In this document: positions 1-9,886 of the stretch, piece by piece
Numbering within the stretch: position 1 is the first letter of the stretch
Layout: each line of letters begins with the position of its first letter
Source: Tremella fuciformis
Taxonomy: Eukaryota; Basidiomycota; Tremellomycetes; Tremellales; Tremellaceae
DNA: 64,000 nucleotides
NCBI GenBank assembly: GCA_032768795.1
Contig: CP136490.1
Location: 372,001 to 436,000 of the forward strand
Direction: 5' to 3'
Translations under genes and position numbers: made by a program
Notes under the pieces: generated by a model
The model's input: the letters and a program-made list of their open reading frames with translations, nothing else
Databases searched by the model: none
Told to the model about the DNA's origin: nothing

Positions 1-358
1 AAAGAGAGTGGTGGCGCGTGCGGTAGCGGGCCTGCACCAAGTGCGCTAAAGCTCAAGCTCCCTCGGGCAAACTAGAAAGGAGAGGAGAAAGACTTCCCGC
101 TGTAGACAGGAAGCTTGTAACGAGATGTAACCTTTCATCCCCAGATGACGCGTGAAGGCGCTCCGAAAGGCGCTCCTCGATGAGAGCGACAGCCTAAAGA
201 GCGGCTCTGCTCGTCTGCATGCATGCCATTGATCATTTACGCTGTCCGAGAAGACCCTGCCCAATACCGTGCAACAGTATCGGCTACTACATGAGAGAGA
301 GAGACGAGTCCTGCGGTCCCATGTTGATCTCTATCTGAGGCGCGACAAGAGCTGCCTC
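1..358. other. Left edge, no gene seen
   Basis: This stretch precedes the stop codon of the family C gene at 359. It holds only short overlapping reading frames on the minus strand and no splice pattern I can follow. No telomere repeat or other simple repeat is visible. It probably contains the 3' flank of the 359-1132 gene. Confidence 0.4.
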
Positions 359-1132
359 TCATGGTTCGTTGCTGACTTCTGGACTCCCATCCCAGGGTGC
401 ATACGCCGTATGGGGTGACGGCTGTTGAGACCATGTAGCCACGTTGCACAAAGTTGGCCAACTTGCACTCCCAGAAGCGGTTGCCAGATCCATCGCCTGA
501 AGTGTCCTGTACCACCGGGCTTGAGAATGAGCTGTATCGCTGATCGAGACAATCTTGGTCATCCACCGACGGGTCCTATACCCTGGCCGCTCCAGCCAGG
601 GTTCGCCGCCCGTGTGCAGCCTTGAGCACGGGTGTGTGAGCAGCGGATCCCATCCCCCATTGGGCCATGGTAACGACAGTAACTTCCTGTAATACTCCAC
701 GAATTCGGGGGTGCACATCTGATTCACCACGTTCTCAGTCCAGATTGGCCCATAGGGCGCAGCGGCTTGAGCTTGGACTTCAACGGACCTCGCATAGCGC
801 GTGAATTCCTCTACCCAAGCTGGGTAGGAGCAGTCTTCGGAAACATGATACTGCGGTAGACTCGCCTTGGGTGTTCCTGACCCGGGGGTCGGTCTCGTCA
901 GTCGCACTGTTGGCGCTGTGAGCGTTGGTGGTTGATGGGTCGTGCACGAGTGAGAATGGGTGGCCGCATTCAGGTCCCAACTTTGGATCGGCCCGCCTGG
1001 CGGTCGCGCTGGGTCCGACAGGCCGGAATGCGAGTAACGGCGCTTGCGAGGAGCTCCAAATGATTCACATGAGGGGCGCTTCGAGCCAATGCCTGAGAAA
1101 ATTTCCGTGTCGGCCGGGACGAAGGGGTTCAT
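359..1132 (-). CDS. Unrecognised 257-residue protein, family C (C1)
   Basis: I do not recognise this protein. It has an open frame of 257 codons with a basic patch near residues 28-33 (PRKRRYSHS), a Pro/Thr-rich middle and a Trp-rich second half. Around residues 150-170 it carries GGWDPLLTHPC, which I align with EWDTHLQSCPC of the gene at 3132-3806 and EWEAHVATCAC of the gene at 4410-4967. All three lie on the same strand within 5 kb, so they look like diverged tandem paralogs; C1 is the weakest match. The basic patch could be a nuclear signal (inference). The start is the first ATG of the frame. A 3' intron that would change the last residues cannot be excluded. Confidence 0.45.
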   Translation of the reverse strand: MNPFVPADTEIFSGIGSKRPSCESFGAPRKRRYSHSGLSDPARPPGGPIQSWDLNAATHSHSCTTHQPPTLTAPTVRLTRPTPGSGTPKASLPQYHVSEDCSYPAWVEEFTRYARSVEVQAQAAAPYGPIWTENVVNQMCTPEFVEYYRKLLSLPWPNGGWDPLLTHPCSRLHTGGEPWLERPGYRTRRWMTKIVSISDTAHSQARWYRTLQAMDLATASGSASWPTLCNVATWSQQPSPHTAYAPWDGSPEVSNEP

Positions 1133-1551
1133 GTCTGTTCTCTCAAGGTGCTGTGATCGAGAAACCTCATTTTGACGTCCCGCAACCTACTCTAGCCTGT
1201 CCATTTGACATTAGTCTCTTTCCTTTCATGGATGACCTTGGGCGTTTGGCCTGAGGTCTGAAAGAATATCAAGGTGAGCATCGAGCAAGTCCGACCAGAC
1301 ACCGAAGGCTCGCGAGGACGTCTAGGAAGAACAGACGCAAATCCATAGCCTAGGAGAACAGACCTGAGCCCTATGCGCGGGCGCGATCAACGTGTGTTGG
1401 GGCTAAGTCTATAAAGCACACATCGGAGCCCCTGCCGAGCAAGATTATTCAATTGTTCGAAGGACAAGAGAGGAGGGAACCTTGGTCCCTTGGCCTCTGA
1501 CGCACGGGACCTTGCGGTCGTTCGCCACCCGCCACGTTGGCCGCTGAAGGG
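1133..1551. other. Intergenic, nothing clear
   Basis: This is 0.4 kb between the start of the 359-1132 gene and the stop of the 1552-2166 gene. It would be the promoter of the former. A TATA-like motif or conserved element was not obvious, and no repeat was noticed. Confidence 0.3.
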
Positions 1552-2166
1552 TCAAATACCCGACATGACGGTGTCTGTGTCTTGATTAGTCTCGCTACTC
1601 TCCTTCTTTGGAGCTCTACCCTTCCACAACAATAGTTTCTCGCGAATCGCCCGCTTGACTGGCAGCTCATTGCCGCCATCGCGCGACGTAGCGCTCTGGC
1701 TATCAGGCTGCAGCAGGCCGGACGTGAGATCAGTCATGTCAAATCCTTCTGCCAGGACCTCATCTGCCAGCGCCGAGCCGCAAAACGTTCGCAGCTGCTG
1801 ATACGTCCCTGACAGATGTTGCGATTGTTTATGCAGAAAATCTACCATCTCTTCGTTGATCCGGGTAAGGCGCGCTTGCGCGTGGATATCTCGCTCGGAG
1901 GCTGCGTCATTCTGAATTGAGGGGCTTGGCAACCGCTGCCCGCTCCGAGCGTCCGGAGATGGCGGCTCCACAAAGCCAAGAGAGGGTGTAGTCGACCTCG
2001 ACCGGAGATGGAGATGAGCGCTGCCCTGTGCGGTTTTCGGCCAGGTCTGAGTGTGTTGAGCGGACGCGGCAGACATGGTAATCGACAGCCCTGCTGTATC
2101 GCAGGAAGAGCGCGAACGCTTGTGGGGAAAGCGCCCTCGATCGGGTGACTCCGTCCTACGGCTCAT
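1552..2166 (-). CDS. Unrecognised 204-residue protein
   Basis: This uninterrupted 204-codon frame starts MSRRTESPDRGR and has a basic, serine-rich N terminus (HKRSRSS), a low-complexity Ser/Pro/Thr stretch to about residue 90, and a more helical segment (RINEEMVDFLHKQSQ, roughly 102-116). It ends with a basic stretch (KGRAPKKESS) and an acidic tail. No known domain is recognised. A second in-frame ATG at about residue 31 could be the true start. It lies between two family C genes on the same strand. Its N terminus (KRSRSSCDTAGLS) loosely resembles that of the 359-1132 protein (RKRRYSHSGLS), but I cannot show that it belongs to the family. Confidence 0.4.
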   Translation of the reverse strand: MSRRTESPDRGRFPHKRSRSSCDTAGLSITMSAASAQHTQTWPKTAQGSAHLHLRSRSTTPSLGFVEPPSPDARSGQRLPSPSIQNDAASERDIHAQARLTRINEEMVDFLHKQSQHLSGTYQQLRTFCGSALADEVLAEGFDMTDLTSGLLQPDSQSATSRDGGNELPVKRAIREKLLLWKGRAPKKESSETNQDTDTVMSGI

Positions 2167-3131
2167 GCTCAGGAGTAAGCAAGGGATGAATACGCTGGCT
2201 CAAGATTATCGTTGAGGCGTCTTGAATGTAGCTCACACACCCAAAACGATGTACTGAAACACCCAAAACGATGTACTGAAACACCCAAAACGATGTACTG
2301 TACATCTCAGAAGAGGTCGGAGTGGATAGAAAGGATCGCGTCACCTTGGCGCAAGCTTTGCCAATGAGTTGACTCTACGTTTGGGGTTTTCGAATGCTCG
2401 ACTCCTCTCTTTTGTCAGAGAAGCACTGTGAGGTCACAAAGATTGACTTGGTCGAGTTTGGTTGGCAGACTGTAGGCTATGAACGAGTGTTTGATCGGGA
2501 GCTCCTCGCGAGTGATTGAGAGGCGGTGGAGAAGAGTCAGAAGTGGCAAAACCTCGAGCGATGTTGCGGGCAAAGATGTGCGCGTCTGTTGCTGCGAGAC
2601 CGGTTTAGACCGGGCGTCAGCTCCGAAGCGCCTATGCGGGGAAATTTCTGACACATGAGACGTGACGACGTGTGGAAGTAGTCCATGCAGGATTGGACTC
2701 AGGGCCGGATGAAGGGTGGTCTGCCGTGCGCGGAGCGGCACCTATGGGAACCCCGTTGCCTAGTGAAACGCTGGGCAAGCAGCATTGAAAGCCCGACGAG
2801 GCCTGGACTCCTACAACGTCACACAACAGCGCGAATGTGAGATACCCTGCGAATGACGATTTCGAGTCGAAGATGTTGCATACGAAGGGAAAGGTCTGAT
2901 CTGAACAAGTGCGGCCCCGCAATGGCTTGCAGGGCATGCGAAAGAGAAATACGTACGTAACCACAGGAATAGAGGGAAAACGGTCACTGGGAATCGCTCC
3001 AGGAGGCGAGGCAAGAAACTTCTCGAAGTGAGAAGGATAGGCAGGGGGACTGAAATATACACAAACCGTTGGGCGAGGGGAAGTAGGGAGGCGCGGCCGA
3101 GCAGTATCCAGGCGGATTGAGCCTACCCCCA
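2167..3131. other. Intergenic with a 22-bp tandem repeat
   Basis: Nearly 1 kb with no convincing gene. It contains a perfect 22-bp tandem repeat at 2237-2300. Minus-strand frames at 2415-2741 and 2632-3144 are open but have ordinary composition and no recognisable product. They may be the 3' flank of the 3132-3806 gene. Confidence 0.35.
2237..2300. repeat. 22-bp tandem repeat, 2.9 perfect copies
   Basis: The unit ACACCCAAAACGATGTACTG plus AA is present at 2237-2258 and 2259-2280, with a 20-bp partial copy at 2281-2300. Copies are identical, which suggests recent slippage or an active minisatellite. It lies about 70 bp upstream of the start of the 1552-2166 gene, so it may sit in that promoter. 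Confidence 0.9.
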
Positions 3132-3806
3132 TTACGGCCACCACTGGTCTAGGTCGCGAGCCGGGCTGTTGTTGCGCGACTTCGAATCGTCGCTTGCCTG
3201 GTCCCGCCCCCTGGTTGTCACTGGAGATCCGGCTCGCGAGGAAGGACCGCTTGACCGGCCCCCCGCTCCAGTTCGTCGGGATTTGGGGTATGGGGACGGT
3301 CTCCGGACGTGGCTTGTCGTGCGTGTCACTCCAGTCGTTGACCGCTCCTCACTCTCAGTGTGGACATCGTACCTGATGCTTGGCAGAATCACGCTGTCTG
3401 TCCCGGGCGCTGAAACGAGAGGCGACGGCGCCATTGATCCTGTCAACCGCCGCATCTCACGCGCCAATTGGTGCCTCCTGGTAAATGTGTTTTTCGCCCA
3501 ATCTGGCATAGGCAGGTCACCTTTCATGCAATGACAAGGACAGCTTTGGAGGTGAGTGTCCCACTCACCATATGTTAGGGGAGCTTTGTCCGCGTACTCC
3601 ATGTACTGCTTCGAGCTCCCTTCCATACTCTTCAGCTCGGTATCTCTGTCTTGCTCAGAGTATTTCCGTTCCAACATGTCGATCAAGTCTAGCCGAACCT
3701 GGGTCAGAGACAGGCGCAGAGCACACGAGCCGATTTTGAGCTGAAGGTCTGCTGCGTAATGGCGCTCCTGTTCAGCAGTCAGCAGTGGTATAAAGGTCTG
3801 ATTCAT
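3132..3806 (-). CDS. Unrecognised 224-residue protein, family C (C2)
   Basis: This is a single open frame of 224 codons and I do not recognise the product. Residues 1-75 are helical and charged. Then comes YGEWDTHLQSCPCHCMKGDL (about 79-98), the family C motif, followed by a basic helix ending REMRRLTGSM. The last 90 residues are Ser/Arg/Pro-rich and disordered-looking (SRRTGAGGRSSGPSSRAGS) and end in WWP. Compared with the gene at 4410-4967, the shared pattern is W-x2-H-x3-C-x-C, then GD(L/F), then a Trp and R-x(2)-Q-x2-(Y/M)-R-x2-L. A Cys/His motif of this kind could bind metal (inference). Adjacent same-strand paralogs argue for local duplication. Confidence 0.5.
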   Translation of the reverse strand: MNQTFIPLLTAEQERHYAADLQLKIGSCALRLSLTQVRLDLIDMLERKYSEQDRDTELKSMEGSSKQYMEYADKAPLTYGEWDTHLQSCPCHCMKGDLPMPDWAKNTFTRRHQLAREMRRLTGSMAPSPLVSAPGTDSVILPSIRYDVHTESEERSTTGVTRTTSHVRRPSPYPKSRRTGAGGRSSGPSSRAGSPVTTRGRDQASDDSKSRNNSPARDLDQWWP

Positions 3807-4409
3807 GTTTGAGCGGATCTGGAGGCTCAGTGAAAGTAGTGAGTATGATGCGGTGGCCGTGTCCTAGGGGGCGTGTCGTAGTGAGCGGGTTTGATTTGGG
3901 CTCGGACTGACGCTTAAGAATCAAGGATGGAAAGAGACGGGAGGAAGGCAGACTTGCTCCGCAAACACTGTGAGACGGTGTCGAAGGTGCCAGACTGAGA
4001 TCCTATAACGGAGGCCTGACATCCTTTGTGCTGCCCCCACAAGTCAGACTGGACGGCTGCTTTCCTTGTTAGCTGGGATCACGAATTACGTATCGACACA
4101 GAGTGTGATATAGCAATCGAGTGTCTGGACAAGGCCGGCGATCATTGTTCCCGGCCTCACGATAACTTTCGAGACACGCTTGTTTCGAGCCAAGGAGGCC
4201 GCCCTTCGTATCCTGCGGCCGTTGATAAGCAGTCTCCAAGCTCGTTGCGACTGAGGACCATCCCCGTGCGCATGGTGAATTCTTCGGAATCGGGCAGTGC
4301 AGAACAGTCATTTTGCGTACAGAGATCAGCAAACCCATGAGAAAACTGAAGTGCAGAATCACATAAAGCGAGAACAATGAGCAGTATACAATCAATGAGT
4401 CCGATAGTG
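3807..4409. other. Intergenic, no clear gene
   Basis: This is 0.6 kb upstream of the 3132-3806 gene and downstream of the 4410-4967 gene, both on the minus strand. Overlapping frames of about 105 codons on both strands (4026-4340 plus, 4069-4498 minus) have no recognisable features. I see no repeat. Confidence 0.3.
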
Positions 4410-4967
4410 CTACAGGTCGCCAAGATTGTCAACGGAAAACATGTCACTGTGGACGTCAGACGTGTCAGTTGTGGCAGTGGCCGCTGAAGAGGCCGCATTT
4501 GACCATCGCGGTACGGTTATGGCGCCGAGATCCTTTCTGTATTCTTGAGTGGTCCGGTTGATAAGGACCATGAGGCTATTGCCCCAGATTGTGAAGTCTC
4601 CATATAAATGTTGACAAGCGCAAGTTGCTACATGGGCCTCCCACTCTTGCAAGTAGTTGAAACCGACGCTTGCTGGGCAGCACTGCAGGCGGTACTCGTA
4701 CTCGCTTGCACTGATAGATCGGTCTTGATTCGCCTGTATCCAGGCTTGCAGGTCTTTGAATGTCTGGCGGTTTGTGCGCAGAGTGTCGACAAATGTGCAC
4801 GTCCAACTGTGAGCTGGGAGGTTCCCGGTCGTCAGTGAGTGTTTAGATGAGATGTCGTGATGTTCGTTGTCTCTCTCAGGAGTCCTCTCAGACCTGGACG
4901 AAGCACGAACGGTCGACATTGTTGCGGGAGACGCAGGGTTGTGTTGTGTGTTGTGTTCAGCGGTCAA
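4410..4967 (-). CDS. Unrecognised 185-residue protein, family C (C3)
   Basis: This open frame of 185 codons has a polar N terminus (about 1-50), then a helical segment with FKDLQAWIQANQ (about 73-84), the family C motif EWEAHVATCACQHLYGDF (about 112-129), and a downstream helix with NRTTQEYRKDLGAI that parallels RRHQLAREMRRLTGSM in the 3132-3806 protein. The Ser/Thr/Ala-rich tail ends in DNLGDL. There is a second in-frame ATG at residue 17. The product is unknown. Of the three family C members, this and the 3132-3806 protein are the closest pair by eye. Confidence 0.5.
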   Translation of the reverse strand: MTAEHNTQHNPASPATMSTVRASSRSERTPERDNEHHDISSKHSLTTGNLPAHSWTCTFVDTLRTNRQTFKDLQAWIQANQDRSISASEYEYRLQCCPASVGFNYLQEWEAHVATCACQHLYGDFTIWGNSLMVLINRTTQEYRKDLGAITVPRWSNAASSAATATTDTSDVHSDMFSVDNLGDL

Positions 4968-5675
4968 AATCAGGTTTGCGTTGTTCCGCGTTGTGCGGGC
5001 CGTCAGAGTTCTTTCTTAAACGACGTGGGACTCCATCGCTCCACTCCTGAGCTCCTTCTCTCATCGTACCATCGCTCGCAGAGCGATGCTCTCTCGACTC
5101 TTTGGGTCCACTGGACCTCTCGTACGTCATACACAAACGCACTCTCCACCCAGGTGCGCGTGTTCGCTGAAAGGTTTTCAGCCGTAGACAATGGATCGAA
5201 GCCTGATTCTCTTATTCCTCGAAGCATCTGAAACAGAAGGCCGGACGGTGAAGTGGAGTGCGTCGAGTATCCTTGCTTTGTGGAGTGCGTCGAGTATCCT
5301 TGCTTTGTCGGTCCGAGAAGCGAGTGCTATGAAACAAGAGCAACGGACGCCCGCTCCATAGCCATTCCTGCCCAAGAAGCAATGGGGTGGAATGTCAATC
5401 GACCGTGAGAAATCAGCTTTCAGGCACGTCGGCATCGTCACAAGACCGTTACTCGAGTAGCCGTGTTGCCCCCATAAAGATTCAAGTTGCCGCCGGTACA
5501 TTACATCCTCGTGTCGCATACTCGCTCAGATTGTGCAGGACAGAAGCTTTACGACGCCATTCTACGCAAAGCCTCGCTTACTTTAGGCCGAGCTCTGCGC
5601 TCAAGACCTCGGCTGTCTTCAGTCTCAGCTCGTCCCAGCTCGGTCCACCCCCAAAGATTCCATATCACGGCGACC
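4968..5675. other. Shared upstream region of C3 and the GPD gene
   Basis: This is a divergent intergenic region of 0.7 kb between the minus-strand 4410-4967 gene and the plus-strand glycerol-3-phosphate dehydrogenase. It contains a perfect 27-bp direct duplication (5253-5306). The 60 bp before the GPD start is pyrimidine-rich, as is common for fungal leaders, and the ATG context is GCGACCATGG. Confidence 0.4.
5253..5306. repeat. 27-bp perfect direct duplication
   Basis: Two identical head-to-tail copies of a 27-bp unit that starts GTGGAGTGCGTCGAGTATCC lie at 5253-5279 and 5280-5306. They are about 370 bp upstream of the GPD start codon, in a non-coding stretch, and look like a recent tandem duplication. 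Confidence 0.9.
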
Positions 5676-7247
5676 ATGGGCAAGGAGAAGGTAGCCATCA
5701 TTGGGTCGGGCAACTGGTCAGGAGCTACTCTGAGTTATGAAAATTGATGAGCTGACGGATAGGGGCTCCGCGATAGCTCGGCAATGTGGACGCAATGTCC
5801 AGCAGCACAGTGACATCTTCGAGCAGAGGGTTCCCATTTGGGTCTACGAGGAGGAGGTGGGTCAAGCGTTGCTCACTCCCCTACATCATCTCAAATTTTG
5901 GACCGACCGATACGTGATGATCCGTTCGGCCCATGCTCACATGTCAGTTTGAGGGGCAAAAGCTCACCGAGATCATTAATACGACACATATCAACAAGAA
6001 GTATCTGCCTGATGTCGAGTTGCCGGAGAACGTGGTAGCGATACCGAGCTTGGTCGAAGCGGTCAAAGGGGCAACTGCACTGGTCTTTGTCATGCCACAT
6101 CAGTGTGAGCGCCCAAGTCAGCATACACTCGGCGTTTAGGCTGACGGCAGTTTTCGCCAACATCCTCAAGCAACTCGAGGGAAATGTGGACAAGGGTATC
6201 AAAGCCATTTCCTTGATCAAAGTGAGGTTCCCGATAAAGTCGGTTGCTTGCTATGGAAGACTGACCATCAGGGTGTCGATGTGAAAGGCGCGGATATCAA
6301 AATCTTCGCGGACCTGATCGAAGACCGACTAGGCATATCTTGCTCGGCATTGAGCGGCGCCAACATCGCTTCCGAAGTCGCAAAGGACCGCTTTTCGGAG
6401 ACAACGATCGGCTACAGGAAGGAGGAAGAAGGGGAAATGTGGAAAAAGCTCTTTCGTGCGTTGTACAACTGAGACGTGACTTCGTACTTACGGCATAGAA
6501 TCACCGAGTTTCAAAGTTCACATCATCGATGATGTGCGACACGTGTGATACGCCACGACTCAGTGCTGACGGCCAGGTCGCCGGTGTTAGTCTTTGCGGA
6601 GCCTTGAAGAATATCGTCGCGGTTGCTGCTGGGCTGGTCGATGGCTTGGGCTATGGAAGCAACTCTAAAGGTGCGTTTGCGGATGGTACACTCGCGGTAT
6701 TCCGCTCACGATTCAGCTGCTATCATGCGCATTGGCCTCCTCGAGATGAAGCACTTCTGTCAGGAATTCTTCCAAGATGTCAAGGACGAGACGTTCCTGG
6801 AAGAGAGTGCTGGCGTGGCAGATGTGATAACCTCATGTAAGTCAGGTTGATACAGCTATGATGAGGCTGATAGGCAGGTCTCGGCGGACGTAACATGAAG
6901 GTGGCGGCGGCCTTTGTGAAGGAAAAGAAGGTCAGCGCTGACCATTGGCAGTCTACTGAACTATGCTGACAAACAGCCATTCGACGTGTTGGAGCAGGAG
7001 ATGTTGAATGGGCAGAGTGAGCTTCGATACTTGATTGAAGGGATGGGACTGACGAGATAGAGCTTCAGGGTATTCACACCGTATGTAGCGCTTTTCCTCA
7101 AAACTCACCATGCTGACTGCAAAGGCCAAAGAAGTACACGAATTCCTCAGAGTCCGACAACGCCTCGGGGCATACCCTCTGTTCGACAAGATATACCACA
7201 TTTGCTGGAGCGGAACACCAGTCGAGGAGCTTTTCGACGGGCTTTAG
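5676..7247 (+). CDS. GPD1: NAD+-dependent glycerol-3-phosphate dehydrogenase (12 exons)
   Basis: This enzyme reduces dihydroxyacetone phosphate to glycerol-3-phosphate with NADH, for glycerol synthesis, osmoadaptation and redox balance in the cytosol. Splicing eleven short introns gives an uninterrupted protein of about 343 residues, the usual length. It starts [14 protein letters not shown], with the Rossmann motif GSGNWGSAIA across the first junction (5716/5763). Other family landmarks are [13 protein letters not shown], the catalytic-lysine region [24 protein letters not shown] and [13 protein letters not shown]. The C terminus is PVEELFDGL and the stop is at 7245-7247. Several donors are GTCAG-type rather than GTGAG. 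It is the only recognisable conserved gene in the orphan-rich left block, and no disabling mutation was seen. It could be a second GPD copy, which this window alone cannot show. Confidence 0.92.
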
Positions 7248-9886
7248 CCACACATTTGCATACAACACAAATCGCGAGCACTATATAGGATTCATACCTT
7301 CTGGGACTCTCACTCGGCTCTCGGCGCCGTACATGTGATCTCGCATTGCATTTGATGGTCCTTGGGGATAACAACAATGACTGCGTGACTGATCGAGATA
7401 CTGATCATCGCCCAGTGCTCGTTCACTGACGAGACTGCTCGAAGGGCCGACAGCACAGGACGATGGCCATTCGCCACATCGCTCACTACAGGGTCACAGA
7501 GAAGTTTGTGGTTCCCTCTGCACTGATCACAAGACAGAGCGACCGCATGCGGTGTCCAGCCCGAAATGCCTGTTCGGTCACGTCGTCCAGATGTCTCACT
7601 TAAATTTCTATAAGCGTCTCCCGCAATCGACCGCGGTGAGGCACGTGCTGCCGCAGCCTCAGTAGCCGCTCAACGACTTGGATCTCTCGACTAGCCATCA
7701 GCAAGCCGACCCAGTGAAGAAGCACGTGCTGCTGCAGCTTCGGCAGCCACTCAATGGCTCTGTCCTCTCGACTGGCAGCCGGCAGGGCAATCGAGGGAAG
7801 CCCGCCGGCGCGGTACTTGACGGATGAGCAGCGTCAGAAGCCGCCGGTGGATCGAACATCTCCCTGCACGGTCATCACGATTCAGACACAGCCTGCGTGC
7901 CCTCTAGGTTTGCGCACGGTCTCTTGACCTGGAAGGGGATACGAAAGGATGTGGCCGACGAGCTGCCGAACCAGCGTTTTGGGGCATGGCGGGTCAAAGG
8001 CGGAAGACAAGTTAGGGCGGTCTCCCGAGGTGCGCTGTGTACCGTGCTCAGCAGTGATGGCGTTGCATCGGGAAAGCCTTCTATCCCGTGGCCTGTTCAC
8101 TATCGGTCAGCTTATTCTGACATGCTTGACCATTGGCAGGGCGTCAAATCACATTCGCTCTGACTTGTCTCCTCTCGACGGGCCGCCGTTCACATTGTTG
8201 ATCCTTTGATATCACGTCGAACTCGCAAAAGCTTTTCGTCTCTTTGCAAGTGAGCTGCTCATTGCCAAGGCGTACTCATGGCCCGCTCAGGTGACAGGTT
8301 CAAGGAGCGGCATTCGCGTCTACATTCGCACCTGCTCCCTTGAGCTTGAGAGCATATCGCGTCTGACGGTGGATCCTAAATGCGACGAGAAAGGTGAGGG
8401 TAAAAGTTTGAGAATCGACTCACCCAGATCCCATGACCTCAAGCCGGGACACCTCTGATGTGATACAGTAGGAATTTTTGCCAGCAAGCGAATGGTTTCC
8501 TTGCCCCTTTCAAGGGCACTGCAAGAAGCTTGTGCTGTGAGGTCCTCCTTGGCTTGATTTACGGAAAGTTTTAGAGAACCAACTTCGTATGGCCGCCAGT
8601 CAAGCTCTGTTGATCTACTGACGCAGTGCGTTTCAAGGACACTTCCCGATTGCCTTCGGAGACGAGCAAGCCACACGAGTGCGCTAAGAGTATCAGTTTA
8701 CGTTCAAGATGACTGCTACTTACCAGCCTACGCTCCCCGTCTGCACGCTCATGAGAGAGGCCCAATTGGTACAAGCGCAGTATGTTGTAGTACAACGTAT
8801 CTGCAACAGGGAGGTTACTTCTTCGCTGAAAAGGTTGAGACCTACCAGTAAAGGTTGCAGTGCGGAATCTCTGGTCCAATACACTGATCGACGACGGAAG
8901 AGCGCGGAGACTGTGTGGGAAGAACACAAGTCCAGGTGCTCCATCTTCAATGGGCAGGAGACTATCACCGCTCACGGGAGACTTCTGATTGCCGCGTAGA
9001 ACGAAGCTACCGGAAAGCTCACGAGTCTTGTTGACCAGACTTCTGGGAGCGCTGAGCGAGAGCGTGAGTCCAGCAACGCTAACATGATAGAGTGTGAGGA
9101 GGACAGCGAATATTCGAGCCCTATTCGAGAACAGACTGGCCGTCATGAGGGAGGCTTGGGAGCTCACGAGCCTTTTTCTACTCACGTCACTTTCCCACAC
9201 TGCCAGCATAGGCTTGATAGCCACCAAGCTACAGAAATATGCCGACCTGAGATCAATACGATGTTGCGTTCAGGCACTACGGCTCTCGGCGCCTCACTTG
9301 GGAGTGCATCATCAAAGTCCCGTTCACTGGGCTGCGCAGGAGGAACTCAAGCAGCGGTCGAACCGCTTTGGGAGAACGCGGACAAATGGGATTCTCATCG
9401 ACTGGAGCTGGGAGAGGCATCGGCGACTGACAGGGAAACCCATCCGCCAGCTCCTTCCTCCTGTCGGCAACTTCATGGCTTCGAGTGCGATCAACGCCCA
9501 ATACCGGTGGATCGCCGGCGTCGCGGAATTGGTTTGCGAGTCAGGACTGCGACTGTCTGTGAGACCGAACAACGGGCGTCGATGGCATTAACGGGCGCCT
9601 CCATTTTAGAGTATAAGACATTTGGAGTACTCTGCTTCATGTTCTTCCCTTTCTGGACAGCTTCTAGCTGAATCGACAACATCAGAGATACACAGGCCGT
9701 TGGGCCGCTCCGATGGGACCTTCACGACTCACGCCCGATGCCGGAAACCGTCTTAGGCTGTATGTTTTCTCCTGATCGAGTAGCTCTTACGCGTAGAAGA
9801 TGACCGAACAGCATATCAACACCCTTCACTCAGCCTTGCTTCTCTACTTAGCCATGGAAGGCGTTCGCGCCGCCATTGGTCTCTGA
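7248..9886. other. Gene-poor stretch, no supported gene
   Basis: This is 2.6 kb without a gene I can support. An imperfect repeat of about 60 bp lies at 7637-7780. Long frames overlap on opposite strands near 8571-9227 (minus, 218 codons) and 9084-9671 (plus, up to 195 codons), but neither has a recognisable domain, a splice pattern or a paralog here. The 3' end probably holds the promoter and first exon of the family A gene. A short frame starting at 9800 (MTEQHINTLHSALL) may be part of that gene. Confidence 0.35.
7637..7780. repeat. Imperfect direct repeat, 81-bp spacing
   Basis: A segment beginning GCACGTGCTGCCGCAGCCTC at 7641 recurs in diverged form beginning GCACGTGCTGCTGCAGCTTC at 7722. 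Similarity continues through CTCAA-G and CTCTCGACT. Copies differ at several positions, so the duplication is old. Both include the E-box-like CACGTG, a possible bHLH site (inference). Confidence 0.6.

Noticed and set aside
8571..9671. Opposed frames of 218 (minus) and 195 (plus) codons.
   Set aside because: Neither shows a domain, motif shared with the orphan families, or splice context; they are mutually exclusive and not supported enough to annotate.
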